NCBI GenBank assembly: GCA_014621425.1
Contig: JAANBB010000015.1
Span: 62,001 to 126,000, forward strand
Length of the DNA: 64,000 nucleotides
Direction: 5' to 3'
Source: Cylindrodendrum hubeiense
Taxonomy: Eukaryota; Ascomycota; Sordariomycetes; Hypocreales; Nectriaceae
The notes beneath the pieces are model-generated. The model saw only the letters and a program-made list of their open reading frames with translations. It had not been told where the DNA came from and did not search any database. Each line of letters opens with the position of its first letter. Position 1 is the stretch's first letter. A program made the position numbers and the translations under genes. This document shows, piece after piece, positions 12,149-22,583 of this stretch.

Positions 12149-13942
12149 ATGGCTCCCCCTCGTCTTACACGCTCATTCACAGCTCGCCGAGCCTGCGATA
12201 ACTGCAAGAGGAGAAAGGTCAAATGCGACTCGGTGGATCCCTGCGCCAACTGCCGCATTTCCCATCTCGACTGCCAGTACACGGAATGTCGTAGCGGAAA
12301 TCGTGGCCCTCTAAAGATTATTCAGGCATCTGATAACGCCACAAACTTGATTTTGGGCACAGCGCCCTCACCGGAAAGCCACGGGCCCCAAACCCATATT
12401 CCCCCGGAGAAGGGCCGGCCAGTGTTGTTTAGAAGCGACAACGAGACCGAGCAACAGGTGCTTAGCTCGCCACAGCTTGTGCAAGAATTTGCTCCCGCGG
12501 CTTTGAGCATCGCCCTGGGAGCTTTACGGCCAACAGACTCAACAGCTTCAGCGCAAGCCATTCGGGACGCCTTACTATTATCGATCAAGGATGCCTTACC
12601 CTCCATGGCTGTCATGGATATAGTCAATGATTGCATTGATCTATTCATGCAATACATGTTCCCCTCCACTCCAATAGTGCACGAAACTACACTCAGAGCC
12701 GAGGCCTCCATTTACTTCTCTGAAATATCCTCCGCAGTGCTTTTTGGAGGGGTTGATGAACATGAGAGAGTAGCCCGCATAAGACCGTTTGCTGTTGTCA
12801 CTGCGTTGTGTGCCGCCGTGGCCTCCGTCATGCCTCAGTCCCTCTTTTCTCATGGACATGCTGTGGCTAGTCTCTTCTTCCGCGCGTCGCAGCAAATACT
12901 TAGGTCTTATGAGGAATACGATCTTGAATACCCTGACTCGTCGTCTTTGATGATCAGGAACCTGCATTGTACTGCGTCACAACACATCACCGGCAAGAGT
13001 GGCGTAGCATCTCATCTTCTTGGACAGGCAATGCTCATAGCACAGTCTCTCCATCTCTACACCGAGCAGTCCATTGCCAGTCACAATGCTGTCGAAGGCC
13101 AGTTACTTCGCCTCAACTTCTGGCACCTGTACCTATCCGACAAAGCGGGTGTTTGCCACGGGACCCGTCCTTGTGTTCTCCATGAATCCTTGTTTAGGCG
13201 GAAATTTACTCTACATCACCGAGGAGAATCATTCATCCCGCTTTTGGATGCGGGTAACCCGGTCTACGCAAATTGCTTTGAAGAGCGCATTTTGGTTGGA
13301 TTCAGCTTGGCGGTGCGCCTCTGGTCATCCGTCGCCAGTCTTTTGTTGCAGATGGCAACCTATGACACGATGGTGGATGACAAGGAAGCCGTGATAACAC
13401 GGCTATCATCAACATACCTTAATTTTACAAGTATAATGGATGATTTCCCTGTTTGGCTGCAGATATCTAACCTCATGGGGTCTCCTGAAGGTGAGACCAT
13501 GAGTTCGTTCCAGAACAGATCTTTCTGGGTGCAGAGATGCACCTTGACGATGACGTTTCATTGTTTGAGGCTGATGATTCTCCAGCAATGCGTTGTATGT
13601 GGTTTAGGAAGAATAATGGGAGTTACCGACCAACCATTATCCGCCCTGATGAAGAAAACCGAGTTGATTCAATACTTCGTTCAAGCTATGGAGGATATCC
13701 CTTTTGTGTACCACCAAGTCAAGGGAGAGCCAAGCGTCAGTTTACACCTGGCAGTAAGTCATACATATCCGCTAAAAATACCACAGGTTGAAAGAATTCG
13801 ACACGTTGGGACTATACTTCTAGAAGTGATACAGAATATTGGCAACGATCCTATTAAGGCGCGCGTGAATTCATACCTCAAGCGGCTTCTGGACCTACTA
13901 GCAAAGTTGAACTCTAAGGTTTCAGAAGAACTGAGCCAATGA
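12149..13942 (+). CDS. Zn2Cys6 transcription factor with fungal middle homology region
   Basis: 597 residues from the ATG at 12149; an upstream in-frame ATG at 12092 would add 19 residues without the usual features. The binuclear zinc cluster is at residues 16-43 with spacing C-x2-C-x6-C-x5-C-x2-C-x6-C (ACDNCKRRKVKC, then DPCANCRISHLDC). Residues ~150-480 resemble the fungal-specific transcription factor domain, including the segment LYLSDKAGVCHGTRP, equivalent to the usual LSxxxGRP element. A DNA-binding regulator acting in the nucleus is expected; its targets are unknown. It lies between the chitinase and the broken sugar transporter, both on the same strand. No intron is required; a GTAAGT at 13754 with an AG at 13786 would remove only 33 bases and is probably not used. 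Confidence 0.85.
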   Translation: MAPPRLTRSFTARRACDNCKRRKVKCDSVDPCANCRISHLDCQYTECRSGNRGPLKIIQASDNATNLILGTAPSPESHGPQTHIPPEKGRPVLFRSDNETEQQVLSSPQLVQEFAPAALSIALGALRPTDSTASAQAIRDALLLSIKDALPSMAVMDIVNDCIDLFMQYMFPSTPIVHETTLRAEASIYFSEISSAVLFGGVDEHERVARIRPFAVVTALCAAVASVMPQSLFSHGHAVASLFFRASQQILRSYEEYDLEYPDSSSLMIRNLHCTASQHITGKSGVASHLLGQAMLIAQSLHLYTEQSIASHNAVEGQLLRLNFWHLYLSDKAGVCHGTRPCVLHESLFRRKFTLHHRGESFIPLLDAGNPVYANCFEERILVGFSLAVRLWSSVASLLLQMATYDTMVDDKEAVITRLSSTYLNFTSIMDDFPVWLQISNLMGSPEGETMSSFQNRSFWVQRCTLTMTFHCLRLMILQQCVVCGLGRIMGVTDQPLSALMKKTELIQYFVQAMEDIPFVYHQVKGEPSVSLHLAVSHTYPLKIPQVERIRHVGTILLEVIQNIGNDPIKARVNSYLKRLLDLLAKLNSKVSEELSQ

Positions 13943-14721
13943 AGGTTACACCCTAACTTTGTTGTCAATACCGGCTTCAGCAAGTCACAACAAGTGCCAT
14001 ATTATTTCAATACATGTGTCGCGAGGCAGCCGTTCGCGAAAAAAGGGCTCTGTCTTTCTGTATCTTAAATGGCAACATTGCATACATATCTTTTCTTCCG
14101 AGTCCCATGTTGGATACGAGTAAAAGTATCATTCTCACGAGTTTGAGAATCACTAGATTGAGCTCAGAGGGGTAAAATACCATGTCTCGGCATTCGGGTT
14201 GACGTTATGAAAGACAGCTTCAACTCGGACCTTCTCATACCGATGCATCACATGGTATTTAGATCTCGTCAAAAAGCTCGGTTGATTCTAAGCCGAATGT
14301 AAAAGCATGATGCACAATATCAGAGCAGACTTCGCGTAGCCAACATTATTGTGGCGTTACGAATCAAGCCAGGACAGACCGGCGAGAAAGCCGGCGGTGG
14401 CGAGACACGTGGAGGAGTTCCGCGGAGACTAGCAGCCTCGGCGAAGGGGAAAGCCGGGGTACTCCATACGATGTGTTAGTGTAATTTCAAAGTGTGGAGA
14501 CCCCGCAGATGCTTCATCTTACGAAGGTTGGTCTGCGCTCGGGGAATCGGGCTGATCTGTCACGAGAATCACTGGCCACCAGTAGATTAAGAAGCTGGAC
14601 ATTCCAGTGACCAGTCTTCCACTTCAATAGCCTTTCGCATTAACAACCTCGATTATATACTTCTGATTCATTGAACCCATCTTCATTGCCTACCGCTATC
14701 AACGCCTCGCTAGTCATCACC
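13943..14721. promoter_or_regulatory. Intergenic region upstream of sugar transporter
   Basis: No gene seen. At 14375-14400 there is a G/C-rich patch with CGG and CCG triplets facing each other (ACCGGCGAGAAAGCCGGCGG), the half-site type bound by Zn2Cys6 dimers. Its use as an operator is only a guess. Confidence 0.3.
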
Positions 14722-16732
14722 ATGGTGACTCAATCGAACGAGATTGAAGCGCGGAAAGATGCTCCGACTTCGCAGCATTTTGATGACAACGTGCATGACC
14801 TCAAGACAGATCGCGTTGTCTTAAAGTCACAAAGTGACAGTCTCGGGGTCTGGGCTACCGTCAAGAGGTTCAAAAAGGTACACTGATGCAGTTGGATGCC
14901 ACCGAACGTTCGCTAATGTATTCTAGGCCGTCCTCATTTGCAACCTCCTCTGCATTGCTGCAGCCGCCGATGGCTATCAGATAAATCTCAACGGTGAGTT
15001 TATGCGACTCTGCTCTCATCTTATTCCTCCTGCAATTCACTAACTGCGGTTACACAAGGCAATATTATTGCCAATCAGGGCTTCATTAATCATGTTGGCT
15101 TCCTCAACTAGGAGGGTGAAATACACCTCAAGGCTAATTACACCGCACTCTGGGGCGCCATGCAGTCTCTTGGCCAGCTCTTGGGTATGGTAGTGATGAA
15201 TCCTATTTCGGATTTGATAGGCCGCAAGATGACCATGTACGCTCTTTGGGTTGTACTAGCAGCTGTAAGTGAGGTCCACCTATATCGCAATGTATACTCT
15301 AACGTGTTCCCTGTCCCTAGTCTCTTATTTTGGAAACAATTTCTCGAGATTGGAGAGACTGGGCTGGTGCCAAAGTCCTGGCAGGTGTCGGCATTGGAGC
15401 TATACAGGCCACGCTTCCCATCTACGTTACTGAGTGGTCTCCCGTCAACATCCGAGGAGCCATGATTGTGGCTTATGGGTTTTGGAATGTCATTGGAAAG
15501 TTTTTGGCCAATCTCGTCCTGATGCTGGTTCAAGAAACCAACCCAGAAAACTACAAAGTTCCGATTCTAACCCAATGGGGATTCTTGGCCATCATGCTGC
15601 CCATTTTCTTGTGGCTCCCCGAAACGCCTGGTAGGGTTCGATTTATTTCTTAATCTGATTATAGCACTGACTTTGGACAATAGCGTACTATGCCGAAAGA
15701 GACATGGATGAAGAAGGTAAAAAGACCCTCCAACGCGTTAATGGTGGTGTCGAAGGCTATGATATCGAAATTGAATACTCCATCATCAAGAATACCATCC
15801 TTGAAGAAAAGCAGCTTCGCAGAGAGCTTGGTGAGGATGTTTCTTCTTTTATGGCCGTAATGAAGTCATACAACGAATGCTTTCAGCGCGCAAATCTTCG
15901 CCGTACCATTGGAGCTGCTCTGCCTGGTTGTGCGCAGCAACTTGCAGGTCTTTCGTTTCTCAACACATATGCCAGCCTTTTCTTCAAGCAGAGTGGATTT
16001 GATAACGCATTTCTCATTACCACCGTCATGTGTAGGTTTGGCCTTCAACGAACAGGATCTGGCCACTGATAAAGTCCTAGGCTCGATCGATTCAACTTTT
16101 TACCGCCCTATGCTTGATGTTTCTGACTGACAAGTTCGGACGCCGCAATATGGTCTTCATTTCTGTCATTATCTGTACTGTGACTCTCCTTATTGTCGGC
16201 AGTCTTGATTTTGCCGACAAAACAAAAGCCATTCAGAACTTTCTTATTTTCTTGGCTTGTGTGTGGGCCTTTGCAAACAGCATTAGTGAGTTGACCCAAG
16301 CCACAGTTAAGACACCCCTTACTGAAAATATGTCCGCAGTTGGTAGTCTTGGGTATGCTTTTGTTGGAGAAGTCGCTTCCCAGAGACTTCGCGCGCGGAC
16401 TGCTGGCGTCGCTTCCGGATTGTCGGTTCTTTTCGGGTTGACGTTCAATACGTCACTTCCCATCATTCGTAAGCTCTCCGATATCACACACTGTTGTATT
16501 CAAACTGACCAGTGCTACAGTTGATGTAGATGGAATTAACCGGGGCTATAAGACGGCCTGGTTGTTCTTTGGCTCGGGCGTTGTCGTTTGCATTCTCCTC
16601 TTTTTCTTTCTCCCAGAATGTTCCCGTCGCAATGCCGCCGAAATTGACGAGATGTACGAAAAGAGCATTCCTGCTTGGAGAATGCATAAGTTCGTTACTG
16701 AAGTTCAAACGATGCATCAAATCCGAGAATGA
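14722..16732 (+). pseudogene. MFS sugar transporter (alpha-glucoside/hexose permease type), broken
   Basis: Twelve-helix sugar:proton symporter of the maltose-permease-like fungal group: GRKMTMYALWV after TM2, LPETPAYYAERDMDEEGKKT, and FLTDKFGRRN are typical. Introns at 14878-14926, 14994-15058, 15265-15320, 15631-15683, one near 16032-16080, and one near 16471-16521. Exon joins keep phase except at 16032-16080, where the best donor and acceptor are one base out of register. Exon 3 contains an in-frame TAG at 15109-15111 in the first external loop, before a segment (NYTALWGAMQSLGQLLG) that is clearly conserved. The gene therefore encodes only about 60 residues unless the stop is read through. 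Relatives carry disaccharides or hexoses across the plasma membrane. It sits next to the rhamnosidase, which has the same type of lesion. Confidence 0.8.
15109..15111 (+). other. In-frame TAG in transporter exon 3
   Basis: The stop follows the codons for GFINHVGFLN and precedes EGEIHLKANYTALWG, both in the same frame of one exon, so splicing cannot remove it without losing conserved sequence. A CAG-to-TAG change (CpA to TpA) is one simple origin. Confidence 0.7.
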
Positions 16733-18051
16733 GGGCTAGTATAGGGAAGATGTCTTGAGGCAGTATACAACTTTCTGTTGCACCACGATGAGTTCCGGAT
16801 CTCTTTGGAGAAGAAGACTCTATCATCGCTAGCACTAGGAAATATACATCTTTGGGCCATCATTTGAGTTTCTTGTGTAAATAATAGGTATCTTGGCAAT
16901 TAGTACGTGACAACTTGAAACCTTTCGTTGAGCTAGTCAACTAATATGGTTTCAGATTTAATGTCGTCAATTCGATTGATCGCATTGTCACTTCTTCTAC
17001 CATAGACACTCAATAAATTCGGACTAGCGCTAAGGTTTCACAGACGAACACTTGGGATGAGATGTGACATTTTGAACGGATAAAAGTGGAATAATAGAGT
17101 GAAATCTCTACTTGGCGCGTCCGAATTTATCGAGCCGTTATGATTTTGTGCCCACATGTTGTAAGCGGGAATAGCAGCTGGGATAATTGGACCCACAAGT
17201 AGTCCTAACAGGGCTCCAGCGGACTCGAGCACAGTATTTAAATGGAAATATTCCCCAGCCTTCTGCAATACAGAGTGCCCGTTATGGAGGATGAGACCGA
17301 CCACTTACCTTTCCGTGAGGCCGATAAAGCGTAGCTTAACACATTTTTTAAAGCAAGAGTTCATTATGTGAGCACAGTATAATCTTTATTGTGGAAAATA
17401 CAAGCCCTCTCTAATTTCGGTTTTGGCAGAGCGTCCCCAAGTAGCGAATAACTTGCAGTTGGGCTCGTAGTTAAGTTCTAAGCCTAGGGTAGGTCGAAAT
17501 GTCACGCAGGCAGCATTCTTCAAAATGAACAGATAGTGAGAACTGGTAGACGTAGAGAAACTGTACAGCCACTGCAGGACTTTGTCACACCACCAAGGCC
17601 CAGTGCCACAGGGACAGCTGACGTTTAGCCTCCGCGGTCCCGCTATATCAGTGTGCAGAAGTAGCTTGGGGGGGCTATTGGCTCCGCGGAGCCTGGATCC
17701 AATCGGGTGAGGCGTCCAGGTACTCATGATCGTCAGATGCTAGCGCTGGTCTTGACAGCTTGACTGCAACATCTGATGCGGGGTAGCGTCGCATGACTTT
17801 CGAGATGCATGCGTCGTAGATTCATTGACCCGTTGGTGTTTGTCCACGCCGAGGGCAAGTTCAGTTCGGGGCAATCGTCACCGATCTTGCACCAGATTAG
17901 CCCGAGATGTCGCACTGGGCGAGAATAGCTTTAAGCCCCCCTCAGTGAGAGCAATTGCTCATCTATAACTTGCTTAATTTAAGTTGTTGTCCTTTCTTTC
18001 TTTACCTTTTCTTCCCCCAAGCGTCAAAAATTGCACAATAACGGCGACAGT
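16733..18051. other. Intergenic region, no supported gene
   Basis: Two small minus-strand frames (17038-17304 and 17386-17727) have no recognisable domain. Positions 17930-17990 contain a run of C (possible CreA-type GC box) 60-120 bases upstream of the rhamnosidase start. Otherwise nothing identified. Confidence 0.4.
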
Positions 18052-20529
18052 ATGTCTCACGAGTTTGACAGAAGCTGGATGTGGCATCCGGCTTTCGTCG
18101 AAACACGCACCGATACAGCAGGCCTCTTCGTGCACTTCAGAAGGATATTGTTTATTGAGGACCAGTCCCCGAAATCGCTACGAATCAAAATTACCGCCGA
18201 CACGCGATACAAGCTATTCGTCAACAACCATCAAGCCGCCTTCGGCCCTGTCAAGGGTGATGCGAGTCTCTGGTTCTTTGACGAGGTCGACATCGCGCCA
18301 CATCTGGTCCCAGGCCAAAACCACATTGCAGTACAAGTACTACGCCTTTTTCATGCCACCAATTATGCCCCATCCTTTCCCAGGCTACCATCGGGCGGCG
18401 TTTGGATCTCTATGCCAAGCGGATCCGAGGCATGGGCTAGCCAACTGGAGAGCAGCAGTCAATGGGAAACCGCCATTGATCCATTCACTCTTCTCCGGGT
18501 GGATGAGCCAGAAGATCACTTTCTTCACATATATGAGAGGATTTCACGACTAGGTTGTGAACCATTGCATTGGATGCCAGCAAAACTTCTGGAGTACAAG
18601 AATTCCACTGGGAACTCCCCTCCATGGCATCTATCCCCTCGGTTGTTGCCTCTGTCTCGCGTTCAGAAGACCTACTTCTCTGCAGTTCACAATATTGAAA
18701 GCTTATTGGCGCCTGGGATATGGGAAAGGTACCTGGTTGGGAATGCCGAGTCGTTAGACAACCCGAAGGGACTGTTGCTTCCCGCTGGTACTCGTCATTG
18801 TATCGAACTGGAGGCGGATAATCACTTAACGGCATTTCTCCGCATTTGCTTTCAACGCCCTATAGCTAGTGGAGGTATTCTCAAGGTCACATATTCCGAA
18901 AGCTACGAAGACACGCCGGTATCAACTCCATGGGTGAGGCGAAAAGGTAACCGTCTTGACTACCAGAAGAGCTTAATTGGCCCACAAGATGTGTACGAGT
19001 TTCAGGGAAAGACACAGGATGGTATCTTGGGCTACTACGAAAATGAGACTTCCGACGAAGTTTTTGCCCCATTTCACTTTCGCACTTTCCGTTTTCTCAA
19101 ACTCGAGATAGAAACCGGATCATCGGACTTGGTCTTAAAGAGTCTCAAAGCTGAGACAGTCAACTACCCATTGGAGGTGACGGCAAGATTCAACGTGCCA
19201 CAGGGCCTAGACCAAGCCCACCGATGGGATCAATTATAGACAACAAGTATCCGAACGCTTACAAATTGCATGCATGATTGCTACGAGGATTGCCCTTTCT
19301 ATGAGCAGCTTCAGTATGCGATGGATACCAGAAGTTCGTCTCTTTTTACGTACAATGTCTCTGGCGACGATCAACTCGCAAAGCAGGCGATTATTCAAAT
19401 TCACAATTCTTTTCAAGCTCGGGTCGGTCTAACAGCGAGTCGAGCACCATCACACAGACCACAATTTATCCCACACTTTTCCTTATACTGGATTTGCATG
19501 GTTAGTGACCACCTGGTCTACTTTGGGAATAAGAAGTTCGTGTCTCGGTTTTTACCAGTCATTGATTCCATCTTAGCCTACTTCGATTCTCGAATTGGGG
19601 AGTATGACTTGGTGGCCTCTGAAATTCGACCAGGGATATGGAACTTTGTCGACTGGACACATCAATGGAAGCCACATGGCATTCCTCCGGCTCTAACACG
19701 ATCGGGCATTTCGACCTTCACAAATCAACTCTACGCCTATACCTTATCGACTGCGGCGCAGTTGGTTGCTGCTCTAGGCAGAGTGGCCGTTGCAGATGAG
19801 TACCGATGCCGTGCGAATGACATCATTAAATCGTTGAAACAGAATTGCTTCGACGGCGAGTTCTTCTTGGATACTGTATCGACCAGAGCATCAACGACAG
19901 ATTACAGTCAACATTGCCAAATCTGGGCAGTTCTCAGCGGGGCCATGACGGGTTTACAAGCTCAGGAATTGCTGCGCAAGAGTATGCAGCGCGCTGCGAC
20001 CGGTCATTTTGTGCAAGAATCTATATCAATGTCTTTCTACACAATGCGGGCTCTAAGCGTGGCTGGAGGAGACGTGTATGACGAGATGTTTCACGGATTT
20101 TGGAAACCCTGGTCTCGACAGCTATCTCAAAATGTCACGACTTGGGTTGAGGATGATGTGTCACAAAGATCGGATTGCCACGCGTGGGGCAGCGTGCCTC
20201 TCTATGAGTTCACCGTCGAGGTTGTTGGAATCCGTCCCACAGAGCCTGGTTGGTCAGCTATTGAGTTTCGCCCGAGACTGGGTCTTTTCCGACAACTAGA
20301 GGCGACAGTCCCTCTTAAAATGGTTGACGGAAAACCCGAGGGTCACGTTCACGTGTCATGGTTCGTCAATGCCAGTGGTGACACTGAGGTATCTCTAAAA
20401 CTGGAATTGGCACGCGCAAGTCTGCTGCCAGTGCACGTCACGCTTCCGGGGTACAAGACCTTGCGTAGTCTCGGGACGGAAGAGTGGAGATCCGTGGTAA
20501 AGAGGAGAGATATCAAGGCATTTACTTAG
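18052..20529 (+). pseudogene. GH78 alpha-L-rhamnosidase, interrupted by one TAG
   Basis: Intronless gene of about 825 codons for an enzyme removing terminal alpha-L-rhamnose from glycosides such as plant flavonoids or pectin side chains. The N-terminal half holds beta-sandwich-like segments (RIKITADTRYKLFVNN, VAPG-like loop VPGQNHIAVQV). The catalytic (alpha/alpha)6 barrel starts at the segment CYEDCPFYEQLQYAMDTR, with later WNFVDWTHQW and SDCHAWGSVP typical of the family. An in-frame TAG at 19237-19239 lies inside the run that in relatives reads L-W-x-x-S-I-R-T-L: here WDQL-stop-TTSIRTL. The stop therefore replaces an expected Trp (TGG to TAG). No signal peptide is evident at the N-terminus, so it may act inside the cell, as some fungal members do. 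The rest of the frame is intact, so the lesion is recent, or read through, or an error. Confidence 0.85.
19237..19239 (+). other. In-frame TAG at a conserved Trp position of GH78
   Basis: Both flanking halves are in one frame with no intron signals around the stop. The codon before is TTA and the codons after encode TTSIRTLTNCMHDCYED. On the other strand the change is CCA to CTA, a CpA-to-TpA event as made by RIP. Confidence 0.75.
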
Positions 20530-20942
20530 TAGCTTACCAGTCATTTCAAACGATCCTGGCCTTTCTTCCACCGCCATCTGCTCGACCTTCGCCCCGAGAT
20601 CGCCGCTGGAAGTAGTTTAACTTCTCATTTAAGCCCTCGGTTGTGGATTCAATACGGGTCTCGGGCGTTCAGTCTGCTTAAATCTGCCTTGTGTTCGCCT
20701 GTTCAGCCAATCAGCTAGTCAGCCAAGACTTACCTAGTGGGAAGTCTCGGATGCGACGGGTCCCATTGAAGATCAGCACGTGGGCCAGGATGAAATAATG
20801 ACCCGTGCAGTTGAACCCACTTGAAAAAGTAGCAAACATATTAAATGATTGTATCGTACGTCTTGACTCTTCGTTCCCGAATTTCCAACATTTTCCTTTA
20901 TCCATCAGCTTACTCTTGTTCTTCCCTCAATTGCACTGCGAA
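20530..20942. other. Intergenic region
   Basis: Short gap between the rhamnosidase and the CFEM-like gene. A pyrimidine-rich stretch at 20885-20935 (TTTCC, CTTACTCTTGTTCTTCCC) is typical of a fungal 5' leader just before the ATG at 20943. No other element identified. Confidence 0.35.
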
Positions 20943-21695
20943 ATGAAAGCCCATTTTTCCTCTCCCGCGGTCCTTCTGTCGGCCTTCGTTGTTTCATCTC
21001 TTGCTCAAAATGGGAGTGACATGAGTACGGCTGCCACGACCTCGACGTCGGCGTCAAGTGAAGCCACGGCGACCTCAACCCAAGATCTTAACGATCAGCG
21101 TGCGGAGTGCTTCCAGCGGTGTTACCGGGAATACGGTAATCTTGCCGCTTGTTCGTTGAACGAGGATATGTTCCTCACGTGCTGGTGCGCTGAGAATGAC
21201 TGGATACCAAAGGAGGAAGACTGTGTATATGACGAGTGTGGTTATGATGCCTACAATAGTAAGTCCCAAGAATAAACTAATAATACCTAAAATCAAGAAT
21301 AAATTCTAGGATGGAGTAGCTGATTCAGTTTTCACCTGTAGACTACGGAGACGTGCAAAAGAAAATATGTAAGACGGTGTCGACTGCCTCTGGATCACCC
21401 TCGTCAATCACATCTGTGGTAGGTCCAACGTTTCCTGCAGAAATCGATTTTTCATTTATACTACTGTGCTAATTTGTGATAGTCCTCTGATTGGCAGTCA
21501 AGCCAGACGACAACCACTCCTACGAGGACAGAAACAAAGACTGAGACTACAAGCCTCACTACAGCTAGTGCCACAAGTGAAAACGCAGCCGAAGCAACTG
21601 GTGACTCGAACGGCGGCAACGTAATTCATTGGACTTCTGGTGGCGCTGCTGTAGTTTTTGTAAGCGTGTTTCATCTTGTCGGAATTTTTCTGTGA
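20943..21695 (+). CDS. CFEM-like cysteine-rich GPI-anchored surface protein
   Basis: 201 residues from three exons; introns 21259-21341 and 21419-21482 both close the frame exactly. Order: signal peptide (MKAHFSSPAVLLSAFVVSSLAQ), short Ser/Thr-rich spacer, an eight-cysteine domain with spacing C-x3-C-x9-C-x8-C-x1-C-x10-C-x4-C-x14-C, a long Thr/Ser-rich stalk, then a hydrophobic tail (GGAAVVFVSVFHLVGIFL) as in GPI-anchored proteins. The cysteine count and the C-x-C pair fit CFEM domains, which in fungi serve in haem uptake, adhesion or as effectors. The spacing is not a perfect CFEM match, so 'CFEM-like' is the safer name. The start is set by the signal peptide; the frame is open further upstream without a plausible leader. 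Confidence 0.75.
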
Positions 21696-22583
21696 GAGAC
21701 ACATAGATTCTTTATGCGAATTGGGGTCTAAGGATGAGCATCTTTGTTTTCTACCCAACTCCGCTACGAACAGCAAATGTGCACTCATTTAAGCTATGCA
21801 ATCAAATGATCTCATAGACTTTGTCCATAACCACTCTTCTGGATATTGTGCTGGGTTACTATGACTAACTGGCCATTTGAATAACACTCGTCTCTCTATC
21901 TAATTACACTCACTATACATTCGAACTGTCAATTGCTTGCATGATTGATACGTGGTTGTTGTTCCCTCACCCGGAGCTTTGTTGAGACTATTTACGCTAC
22001 CCTATACCAAGCTCGTTTGCTGGCTGGTGGGGGGTTGGGTTTACCATGTGCGCGTTCGCCTATGACAACAGCATGGTTCAAGAAACTTTTCACAGAGATA
22101 CCGTAAAATGATTCGATACAAAGAGTGAAGCCGTTTGGTCACTAGAGCAAGCCCTTGTTGATGAGTATTCATGAGTTGAAGCTAGACCAATGCCTGCAGA
22201 AGCCTCTATGACATACCTGCAGATAATCTAGAAGCTATGATGGAAAATATTGGAACTTTATCTTTATCAATGTGCTTTGATATTGCGTGTACTCTTTCAG
22301 CACAAATCTCTCCCGAAGAGTGGGAGGATCGCGGATGGGAACACAACAACATAGCATCCCAAGTACGACAAAGCACTTTGTTTTCTCTTTCTCATCTGTG
22401 GTTCCCTTTTTCCCTTTAAATCTTTCTGTGACCGGGTTATATTTGGGACAATGTGATTGCTGTGCGATACAACTAATGAATTTCATATCAACTAGGTGTA
22501 TTTATTTCTCCTCACAATAGTCTTGTATTGCTTGCATTCAATGCAAATATGGGACACCTTTCCACAAATCACTCATGATTGCA
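21696..22583. other. Intergenic region, no gene seen
   Basis: About 0.9 kb between the convergent CFEM-like gene and the hexose transporter. Only short random frames; no repeat or RNA gene recognised. Confidence 0.5.

Noticed and set aside
13754..13786. 33-base intron in the Zn2Cys6 gene at 12.1 kb
   Set aside because: Shorter than any intron otherwise seen here (about 49-140 bases), and the frame is open through it.
17038..17727. Two minus-strand frames between transporter and rhamnosidase
   Set aside because: No recognisable family and no plausible start context or intron structure.
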